DNA of 64,000 nucleotides from the NCBI RefSeq assembly GCF_002001085.1, contig NZ_MUNU01000017.1, positions 1 through 64,000 on the forward strand. The letters run 5' to 3'. The position numbers and the translations under genes are program-made. The notes beneath the pieces were generated by a model. It was given only the letters and a program-made list of their open reading frames with translations, made no database searches and was not told the DNA's origin. The stretch's first letter is position 1, and each line of letters opens with the position of its first letter. Below, one piece after another: positions 46,691 through 55,800 of this stretch. This DNA is from Rhodanobacter sp. B05 (GTDB lineage Bacteria; Pseudomonadota; Gammaproteobacteria; Xanthomonadales; Rhodanobacteraceae).

Positions 46691-47527
46691 ATGCATGCTT
46701 GTCGCGAGTGCTTTTCCGCGGGACGTCTGGCAGCCAGGCTTGCACTGCTGGTCATGCTGATGCCCGGCCCGCCTGCCGACGCCGCATCGGCTGCACCGGC
46801 TCCCGCGCTGGGAGCGCATGTGCTGCTCGTGCAGACCGAGGGGAAAGGCACCAGCCCGGCCGTCAGCCAGCCGCTAACCACCCAGGCCAGCGGCAGTTCG
46901 TTGCTGGCTCTGGTCAGCAGCTATGCAAGCAATCCGGACGGCCCCACGGACAGCTATGCGAATCATTGGACGCCGCTCGGTGGCAGCGTGGTGTACCGGA
47001 ATTATGAAGGCAGGTTCGATGCCCGGGCCTACGTGGCGTTGTCTGTCAAGGGTGGGCCCGGGCACACGATCAGTGTGGTCAAGCCAGGCCGGCCTGCGGG
47101 CGAAATTTCCGTGCCTTTCATCGAGATCACCGGCGCCAACCAGCTGCAGGATGTCGCCCGCAACTACCCCGGCCTGAGCCTTGCGGAACGGGCGCTCAAC
47201 AAGTTCAAGCGTGGCTGGCGGAAGCTCACCGGGGTCGCGCTGGGCACCAGCACGGTGCTCACCAGCGGCGCGGTCACCACGACCGGGCCGGCAACCCTGG
47301 TGGCGGTGTGGTGGGGTGACGGACGGGTGCTCAAGATGACGGCGACACCTGGCGACGGATTCAAGCTCATCGACAGCTTTCTCGACCTGCCACCCAACAG
47401 CGGCGTGCAATGTGCGGTGGCGGTCAAGCAGGTAGCCGTGGCGGGAACCTACAAGGTCAGCTGGTCGGGGACGCCGGCGCAAGGCGCCATTTTGTGGCTG
47501 TTCGCGTTTCAGCACCAGGCCAGGTGA
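46691..47527 (+). CDS. Secreted protein of unknown function
   Basis: A 278-residue protein with a clear signal peptide (about 1-32, RLAARLALLVMLMPGPPADA-type, cleaved near DAA). The mature part is beta-rich with repeated Gly/Ser/Thr turns (GTSTVLTSGAVTTTGPATLV; GDGFKLIDSFLDLPPNS; AGTYKVSWSGTPAQGAILWL). I do not recognise a family. A very strong Shine-Dalgarno sequence (aggaggt, 7 nt spacing) suggests high expression. Position between the sulfotransferase and oxygenase genes ties it to this locus. A surface or matrix protein is possible, but no function is claimed. Confidence 0.7.
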   Translation: MHACRECFSAGRLAARLALLVMLMPGPPADAASAAPAPALGAHVLLVQTEGKGTSPAVSQPLTTQASGSSLLALVSSYASNPDGPTDSYANHWTPLGGSVVYRNYEGRFDARAYVALSVKGGPGHTISVVKPGRPAGEISVPFIEITGANQLQDVARNYPGLSLAERALNKFKRGWRKLTGVALGTSTVLTSGAVTTTGPATLVAVWWGDGRVLKMTATPGDGFKLIDSFLDLPPNSGVQCAVAVKQVAVAGTYKVSWSGTPAQGAILWLFAFQHQAR

Positions 47528-47559
47528 TTCGCTGCTTCGTGGATTGTGTCGATCCGCTG

Positions 47560-47605
47560 GGTGCACTGTCGCGGTGGCGGACCGAAACGGCGGCGACGGT
47601 GCACC
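47560..47605 (+). terminator. Long hairpin after the secreted protein gene
   Basis: A 13-bp stem (47560-47572 with 47593-47605, one G-T pair) encloses a 20-nt GC-rich loop, 33 bp after the stop codon. Only ttcccct follows rather than a clean T-run. Confidence 0.5.
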
Positions 47606-47714
47606 TTCCCCTAGTGATTCAACCGGCGCGGCGCGGGAATCGTGGGGACGTTGGCGCACGTTTGAGGTCGGCGTATAACAACTGCGTTGGCTGCCGAAAC
47701 CTGGGGGGTATCGC

Positions 47715-48644
47715 ATGCTTGGCCAGTTCATTTCCCCGGAACAATATGCCTCACTGCTGGACGACGGGCACCGCCGCGCCGCGCCACTGCTTGAGCTCGA
47801 GGCCGGCATGTTCGACAAATACAATCGCGAGCCATTCTTGGTCTCGCACCGGTTGGCCGAGCATCCGGACTTCTCGCTCGAGCGACTGCTTGCGCTGTGT
47901 CGGCGTCTGCCGTCGAGGCAAGTTCTGTTTCGGGTGGCCGACATTCCCGGCGACGTGGAGTTGGACACGTCGTATGACCGATACAAGCGGGACCTGACCC
48001 TGGACGACGTGATCGACCACTTTGAGGAGCGGCAGGCTTACATTTGCATCAACAATCCGGAGCGGGACCCCGCCTACCGGCCGATCATCGAGGGCCTGCT
48101 CGCCGAGCTTGCTGCCCAGGTCGATCCGCTGGATCCCGGGATGACCTGGTATTCGACCTATGTCTTCATTTCCGCGCATGACGCGACAACGCCATACCAC
48201 ATGGATCGGGAGATGAACTTCCTGTTGCAGATCCGCGGCGGCAAGACCGTGTATTTGTGGAATCCTGCTGACGCCGACGTCATGACCGATGCGCAAAAGG
48301 ATTACCTGCTCGCCTACGTGGGCAGCCGTCCGCCGTACAAGCCTTCGATCGAACCAAAGGCTGCGGTATTCCAGCTGCGACCCGGGCTCGGCGTGCATCA
48401 TCCGTTCATCGCGCCACACCGGGTCCATACCGGGTCCGAGCTGTCGATCTCGCTGGCAGTCACCTTCAGGACCCGGCGTTCGGACACCTGGACGCGGGCG
48501 CACCAGTTCAATACGCGCTTGCGGCGGATCGGGCTGAGGCCGGGCCCGGTTGGGCGCGTGGCGTGGGTGGATCGCGCCAAGGCGACCGTGACGCGAGCGT
48601 GGCGCCGCGCCAGGCGTGCGTTGCCCGGCCAGAAACGGGATTGA
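47715..48644 (+). CDS. Cupin-like (JmjC-type) putative Fe(II)/2-oxoglutarate oxygenase 2
   Basis: A 309-residue protein. The metal motif is His162-x-Asp164 (TPYHMDREMNFLLQI) with His238 (APHRVHTG) as the likely distal ligand. It shares with oxygenase 3 the order DPLDPGMTW-YVFIS-H-x-D-FLLQIRGGKTVYLW, so the two are paralogues. The N-terminal third (FDKYNREPFLVSHRLAEHP) aligns with VRHRLMEHPLL of oxygenase 3. The C-terminus is basic. Hydroxylation of a carrier-bound or free amino acid is inferred from class and neighbourhood. Confidence 0.78.
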   Translation: MLGQFISPEQYASLLDDGHRRAAPLLELEAGMFDKYNREPFLVSHRLAEHPDFSLERLLALCRRLPSRQVLFRVADIPGDVELDTSYDRYKRDLTLDDVIDHFEERQAYICINNPERDPAYRPIIEGLLAELAAQVDPLDPGMTWYSTYVFISAHDATTPYHMDREMNFLLQIRGGKTVYLWNPADADVMTDAQKDYLLAYVGSRPPYKPSIEPKAAVFQLRPGLGVHHPFIAPHRVHTGSELSISLAVTFRTRRSDTWTRAHQFNTRLRRIGLRPGPVGRVAWVDRAKATVTRAWRRARRALPGQKRD

Positions 48645-48684
48645 CTCGTCCGTTCGCTTACCCGGATGGACCCTCGATGTAGTA

Positions 48685-48850
48685 GCCTGTCGGGGCTGTC
48701 CAGGCCAGCCTGCGGCGCGTTCTCGCACGTCGTCAAACACTGCGCATGAAGGTTCATGCGCTGGCCGGGGCGGAAGCATCCAGACGAGACGATGGCCTGT
48801 CGGGGCCATGGTGGCGTGACTGACTGCAGCGTCCAGTACGAGGCTGGACG
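48685..48850. repeat. Direct repeat and three hairpins upstream of oxygenase 3
   Basis: gcctgtcggggc occurs at 48685-48696 and again at 48795-48806. Three small inverted repeats follow one another: gcgcatgaa/ttcatgcgc (48742-48761), atggcc/ggccat (48792-48809) and cgtccag/ctggacg (48830-48850). They fill the leader of the gene starting at 48887 and could fold in the RNA or bind proteins. No riboswitch class is recognised. Confidence 0.45.
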
Positions 48851-48886
48851 CGGTTCGGATTGGCGCTGGCGGCGGAGGGGGGGAGC

Positions 48887-49810
48887 ATGAACAGCAGCGT
48901 GGTTGAACGCGTGAGTGTCGATTGGGCGGAATTCGATCCGTGGCGCATCCGTCCGGTTCGGCATCGCTTGATGGAGCACCCCTTGCTGCAACTGGACGCC
49001 CTGACCGAATTGGGCAAACGGCAGGAAGCCAAGGGGCGCGTGCGCACCCACAGCAGCGGCGCCGGACCGGGCACCCCGTTCAACGTCGCGCCGCGGCTGC
49101 ACCCGCATCGCATGTCCGCCGCCGATACCTTGCGAGGCATTCGCGATGCCAAGGCGTGGATGTCGCTGTTGAACGTCCAGTCCGACCCGCTCTATCGCAC
49201 GCTGGTGGACGAGGTGCTGGACGGGCTGAAGCCGGGGATCGATTCGCTCGATCCGGGCATGTGCTATCGCGGCGGCTGGATCTTCATCACCTCGCCGAAC
49301 ACGGTCACGCCGTTCCACTTCGACAAGGAACACAACTTCATCCTGCAGGTGAGTGGGCGCAAGACGCTGCATGTGTGGGATCACCGCGACACCGTGGCCG
49401 CCAGCGAACGCGCGCGCGACCGCTTCCACGCGTATCACCAGCGCGACCTGCTGAGCTGGGATGAATCCTTGCGCGAGCGCGCCCAGATGTTTCATCTGGA
49501 GCCCGGGGCCGGCGCCTACATGCCTTCCACCAGCCCGCACATGGTCGAGACCGGCGACGAACCATCGGTCACCATCAGTTTCACCTACTACACACGTGCC
49601 ACACGCAGGAGAAGCCTGCTGCACCGGGCCCACGAACGGATGCGCGAACGCGGTATCGAGCTGGCGCCGGTGGGCACCAACGCGATGCTGGATGCCTGCC
49701 TCCACGCGGGCTACCGGACGCTGGACGACACGCGCGAATGGGTGCGGCGCAGGGTGGGCAAACCAGCACGCTCGGATGGTGCGGCATACGCCATCACCGG
49801 CGCGCTTTGA
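48887..49810 (+). CDS. Cupin-like (JmjC-type) putative Fe(II)/2-oxoglutarate oxygenase 3
   Basis: A 307-residue paralogue of oxygenase 2. Ligands are His144 and Asp146 (TPFHFDKEHNFILQVSG) and His218 (STSPHMVETG). The ATG at 48887 has a long G-rich ribosome site (ggagggggggag) immediately upstream; an earlier in-frame start lacks one. Its stop is 8 bp before the NRPS/PKS start, which strongly suggests one operon. It is therefore the best candidate for a tailoring hydroxylase acting on the NRPS product or on a substrate of the first A domain. Confidence 0.82.
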   Translation: MNSSVVERVSVDWAEFDPWRIRPVRHRLMEHPLLQLDALTELGKRQEAKGRVRTHSSGAGPGTPFNVAPRLHPHRMSAADTLRGIRDAKAWMSLLNVQSDPLYRTLVDEVLDGLKPGIDSLDPGMCYRGGWIFITSPNTVTPFHFDKEHNFILQVSGRKTLHVWDHRDTVAASERARDRFHAYHQRDLLSWDESLRERAQMFHLEPGAGAYMPSTSPHMVETGDEPSVTISFTYYTRATRRRSLLHRAHERMRERGIELAPVGTNAMLDACLHAGYRTLDDTREWVRRRVGKPARSDGAAYAITGAL

Positions 49811-49818
49811 GGACAGGG

Positions 49819-52800
49819 ATGACTCCTCGCTGGGGGAGCGGGCACCAGGCAATTTCCATGACACTTGCTACCCTCGGACAGTCTGGCGCAACGCTTTCGG
49901 GCGCGTCCTTGCTTGACGTGTTGGTGCGTGCGCCAACCGTGGCCGGCGCGGTCGCGCGGCAGCATTTTTCGTGCCCGCTGGACGCGTCGGTGATGGCGGC
50001 GCTGGAGACGCGTGCCAGCCGGCTCGAACTGGAGCCGGCGACGCTGCGACGCATGGCGCTGGCGCTGCTGGAGTCGCGCCTGACCGGACAGTCGTGCCTG
50101 GCCGTGCACACCGCGGCTGGCCCGCAGCTCCAGGCCGTCCCGGCCAGCGCCGATCTCGACGCCTGGCTGACCGGGGCGGCGGCGTTACCCTCATCCGACG
50201 CGCCCGACGCCACGCCGTCGCTCGATGCGGCGAGCCAGGCGTGGGCGGACGCTGGCGAGGTCGGCGGCGTGCCGCTGCTGTGGTCGGTCCGGGATGCCGG
50301 GTTGCACGCGAACTTCGAGACAGCCGTGTTCGACACCGCCATGGTGGCGCTGCTGGCGGCCGGACTGATCGAGGTTCTGCGCGGGCTGGGTCGGGCCTCG
50401 CGGCTGGAAGAGGTGTCGCCGCTGAGCCAGGCAGAGCGCGAACGCATCGTGCTGGAGTGGAACGCCACCGCCGTGGAGCGGCGTGCGCAGGATACCGTGC
50501 ACGGTCTGTTTGCGGCCGGAGCGCTGGAGCATCCGGACGTCATCGCCGTCGCTTGGGCAGGTGGCGAACTTTCCCATGCCGAGCTGGATGCAAGCGCGCA
50601 ACGGGTGGCCGCCGGCCTGCTGGCTGCGGGAGTCGGCACCGGTGCGCTGGTCGCCGTGCTGCTTGAGCGTTCGCCCGCAGCGATCGTGGCCATGCTGGGC
50701 ATCCTGAAAGCCGGCGCGGCCTATCTGCCGCTGGATCCGACGCATCCCCCGGAACGCCTCGCGTTTGCCATCGCCGATGCGCAGGCCAGCCTCGTCGTCG
50801 TGGCTGGCGCGGCACCGCAGCTGGCGGGGATCGCCGCACCGATCCTGTCCGTGGAGCAGTTACAGCAGGCGCAGCCGACCACCACCTTGCCGGTGCTGGA
50901 AGGCGCGGCGTCGGCGTATGTGATGTACACCTCTGGCTCCACCGGCGCGCCGAAGGGCGTCGAGGTTTGCCATCGCGCGATCATCCGGCTGGTCCGCGAC
51001 GTGCGATACGTCGAGTTTGGCCAGCATCCATGCGTCTTGCATGCCGCGGCGCTGACCTTTGATGCGTCGACCTTCGAGATCTGGGGTGCCCTGCTCAACG
51101 GCGGCACCTGCGTGATTCACGACGAGCGCATTCCCAGCGGCGCCGGGCTGGCCGCCACCATCGAACGCCACGCCGTGCGCATCGCGTGGCTGACTGCCGC
51201 GTTGTTCAACGCGATCGTGGATGACGATGCGCACGATCTGCGCGGGCTCGGGCAACTGCTGATCGGCGGCGAGGCCTTGTCGGTGGCGCACGTGCGCAAG
51301 GCCGGTGCGGCCTTGCCCGGTACTGTCATCATCAACGGCTACGGCCCCACCGAATGCACCACGTTTTCGGCAACCTACGAGGTGCCGCCCGGACTCGCCG
51401 CGGATGCGCGCTCGATTCCGATCGGCCGGCCGATCGCCAACACCACCCTGCAGGTGCTGAACGCACGCGGCGAGTGCGTGCCGGTGGGCGTGGTGGGCGA
51501 GTTGTACATCGGCGGGGCCGGCGTGGCGCGTGGTTATCTGCATCGCCCGGAGTTGACCGCCGAACGCTTTGTGCGCGACCCCGGCGGCGCCACCGAGGAG
51601 CGCTTCTACCGCACTGGCGACCTGGTGCGCTGGTTGCCCGAAGGCGTCGTCGAGTTCATCGGCCGGGTCGATGGCCAGGTGAAGATTCGTGGCTACCGGA
51701 TCGAGGTCGGCGAGATCGAGGCGGCGCTGCAACGCCTGCCCGGCGTGCGCGCCTGCGCGGTGCTGGCCCGCGAAGACCGGCCGGGGCAGAAACGTCTGGT
51801 CGCCTACTACGTGGCCGCCGATGAACAGGTCAGCGCACCACGATTGCAGGCACAGCTCGCGCGCGAGCTGCCGGACTTCATGCTGCCGGCGGCGTATCTG
51901 CGGCTGGCTGCGCTGCCGGTCACGGCCAACGGCAAGCTCGATCGGCGTGCGTTGCCAGCGCCCGATCGGCAGCGTCCGGAATTGGCCGGCGCCTGTGTGT
52001 CGGCGATCGGCGCGGTTGAACAGCGGCTTTGCGAGCTGTTTGCCGATCTGCTCGGGCTGGACCAGGTCGGCCGCCACGACAATTTCTTCGACCTTGGCGG
52101 CAACTCGCTGCTGGCGGTACGTGCGCTGGCGCGCATCCGCGATGGCGCCGCCGCGAACCGGGCGGCGACGCCGACGATCACGCATTTCTTCGCTGCGCCG
52201 ACGCCGGCTGGCCTGGCGGCGATCATCGAGGGACGGGCCGAAGGCGGTCCTGCCGGCGCGCGCATGGCGCGCGGTCGGCAGGTCGCCGATGACGAGCCGA
52301 TTGCCATCATCGCGATGGCCGTGCGGTTCCCGGGCGCGGACGACGTCGAGGCGTTCTGGCAGAACCTGTGCGCCGGGCGCGAGTCGATCACCCGCTTCGA
52401 GCCGGCCGAGCTCGACTCGTCCATCCCGGCCAGCTTGCGCGACGACCCCGCCTACGTGCGTGCGCGTGGCGTGATCGACGGCGTGGAGATGTTCGACGCC
52501 GCGTTTTTCGGCATTCCGCCGCGCGAGGCGGAGCTGATGGATCCGCAGCAACGGATTTTTCTGGAGCTGTGCTGGGAGTGCCTGGAACGCGGCGGCCATG
52601 TGCCGGATGTGCACGACGCGCCAGTGGGCGTGTTTGCCGGCATGCACAACGCGACCTACTTCCAGCGCCATCTCGCCGCGCACCCGGATCTGGTCGACAA
52701 GCTGGGCGCGTTCCAGGTGATGCTGGCCAACGAGAAGGATTACATGGCGACCCACGTCGCGCATCGGCTCAACCTCACCGGACCGGCGATCAGCATGAAC

Positions 52801-55800
52801 ACCGCGTGCTCCACGTCGCTGGTGGCGATCTGCCAGGCGGTCGATGCGTTGCGCGCTGGGCGCTGCACGATGGCGCTGGCGGGCGGCGCGTCGATCACCT
52901 GCCCGCCGCGCAGCGGTTACCTCGCGCAAGAGGGCACCATGCTGTCGCCGGACGGCCACACGCGCAGCTTCGATGCCCAGGCCGGCGGCACCGTGTTCAG
53001 CGATGGCGCGGGCGTCGTGTTGCTCAAGCGCCAATCCGACGCGCTGGCCGACGGCAACCCGATTCATGCGCTGATCCGTGGCGGCGCGGTCAACAACGAC
53101 GGCGGCGGCAAGGCCAGCTTCATGGCGCCGAGCAGCGCCGGGCAGGCGGCGGTGATCGCGATGGCGCTGGCCGACGCCGGCGTCGACGCACGCAGCATCT
53201 CGTATGTGGAGACGCACGGCACCGCCACGCCGATCGGCGACCCGATCGAGCTGGAGGGCCTCGTCAGCGCGTTCCGCCAGAACACCACGGACCGCGGTTT
53301 TTGCCGCATCGCTTCGCTGAAGAGCAATGTCGGGCACATGGTGATCGCCGCTGGCGTGGCGGGCGTGATCAAGACCGCGCTCGCGCTGCGCGAGCACCAG
53401 ATTCCGCCCACCTTGCATTACCACGCGCCGAACCCGTCGATCGACTTCGCCGGTTCGCCGTTCGTGGTCAACGCGCAGTTGAACGAGTGGGAGGCCGGGG
53501 ATGGCCCGCGGCGTGCCGGTGTCAGTTCGTTCGGCGTAGGCGGCACCAATGCACACGTGATCCTCGAGGAAGCGCCGCCGCGACCGGCGTCGACGGCGGC
53601 CGTCGGGCCGCAGTTGCTGCAACTGTCGGCGCGTACGCCCGCGGCGCTGGCGCTGGCGGCCACGCGCCTCGCTTCGCACCTGCGCGAGGAGCCCGGGGCG
53701 AACCTGGCGGATGTGGCGTGGACGCTCGGCGTGGGCCGCAAGGCATTCGCGCATCGGTTGGCGCTGGTGGCCGACGACGTGGACGCTGCCGTGGCGCAGC
53801 TCGCCAGTGCCGACACCGCGCGGGCGGCGGCGGGCGGCCTGCCGGCACGGGCCAGCGACGTGGTATTCATGTTTCCCGGCCAGGGTGCGCAATACGCCGG
53901 CATGGGGCGCGCGCTGCATGTCGGCGAGCCGGCCTTCCGCGACGCGCTCGACGAATGCGCCGGGCTGCTGCGCGAGGAGCTGGGTTTCGACCTGCGCGAA
54001 CGCATGTTCGGCGACGATGCCGACGCCCTGCTGCCGACCGCGGTGATGCAGCCGGCGATCTTCGCGATCGAATACGCGCTGGCCCGGCTGTGGTTGAGCC
54101 TGGGTATCGCGCCGGCTGCGCTGGTCGGCCACAGCATCGGCGAGTTCGTCGCGGCGACCCTGGCGGGCGTGTTCGAACTGCGTGACGCCCTGCATCTGGT
54201 GGCGCGCCGCGGGGCGCTGATGCAAGCGCAGCCGGGCGGCGCCATGTTGTCGGTGCGTTTGCCGTGGGCGGCGCTGCAGGCGCGTCTGCCCGCGGATTTG
54301 TCGCTCGCGGTGGAGAACGCGCCTGCGGCCTGCGTCGTGGCCGGGCCGCACGCGGCCATCGCCGCGTTCCAGGCGGCGCTCGATGCCGACGGCGTTGCCT
54401 GCCGCCTGCTGCAGACCTCGCATGCGTTCCACTCGGCGCAGATGGAACCGGTCGTCGCACCGTTCCGCGCGGAAGTGGCGGCGGTAACCCGCCGCGCGCC
54501 GCAGCTGCCGTGGGTGTCCACGCTCAGCGGCGACTGGATCGGCGCCGACGAGGCGGTTTCGCCGGATTACTGGGCCAACCACTTGCGCCAGCCGGTGCGC
54601 TTCGCCGGCGCGCTGGGCCAATTGCTTGCTGCGCCGGCGCGCGTGTTGCTGGAGGTCGGGCCGCGATCCACGTTGAGTTCGCTGGCGCGACAGCGGCTGG
54701 GCACCCAGCGCGTGCCGGTGTCCGCGCTCGCGACGCTGGCCGACACGGCGGCCGCCGAGCTGGCCAGCTTCCGTCTGGCGGCCGGCCAGCTATGGTGTCG
54801 CGGCGTGGCGATCGCGCCCAATCGACTCGATCGTCGCCACCGCCGCCGCTTGTGCCTGCCCACCTATCCCTTCGAACGCCAGCGTTGCTGGGTCGAGGCG
54901 GCCGCCGTCCGCGCTCCCGCGGTGACGCCGTTGACGCCCGTGCTGGTTGCCGTGCCACCTTGCAGCGAGAAACCTGTCATGCCGATTGCGCCCGCCCTTG
55001 CCGCCGGGGATCGCCGCCCGCAATTGATCGTTCAGTTGAAGGCGGCGTTCGAGGACGTGGCTGGCGTCGATCTGGCCGATGCCGACGCCGCCGCGCACTT
55101 CATCGAGCTGGGCCTGGACAGCCTGATGCTGACCCAGATGGCGCTGCATCTGTCCAGGTTGTTTGCGGTCAAGATCACGTTCCGGCAGTTGATGACCGAC
55201 GCCTCGAGCCTGGCGCAACTGGCCGACTTGCTGGACGCACAATTGCCGGCCGCGGCGGTCGCGGCCGCTGCGGTGCGGGCGCCCGCGGGCGCGGCATTGC
55301 CGCCGGCTCCCTCGGCATGGGCGGCTACGGGATCGATATCGGGGAGTGACATGAATACGGATTACGTGCAGCAGGTGATCGCGCAGCAGATGCAGTTGAT
55401 GGCGCAGCAGTTGGCGCTGTTGGCGGGCAACCCGAATCCGCCGACAGGTGCGCTCGCGGCGCCGGCGGCGAGCCTGCCCGCGCTGCCCGCGGCAGTGGTG
55501 GCGCCGGTCGCACCGGCGGCGGTGGATGAGGAGACCGCGCTCGCGCACACGAAATACGACGTCAAGAAGGCGTTCGGCGCCATCGCCCGGATCAACACCG
55601 CGGGCGACCTGCAACTGACGGCGCGGCAGCAGGCCAGGCTCGACCAATTCATCCAGCGCTATGTCGCCCGCACTCGAAAATCCAAGGAGTACACGGAGGC
55701 CGAGCGGCCGCACATGGCCGATCCGCGCGTGGTCAACGGCTTCAGGCCGATGCTCAAGGAGATCGTCTACCAGATCGTGATCGGCCGCTCCAGGGGCTCC

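Noticed and set aside
46416..46760. Open frame between the sulfotransferase and the secreted protein
   Set aside because: Poor composition, no ribosome site, and it overlaps the well-supported start at 46691.
50860..54621. 1253-codon minus-strand open frame opposite the first synthetase
   Set aside because: Antisense shadow of the A and KS/AT domains, with no protein-family signal.
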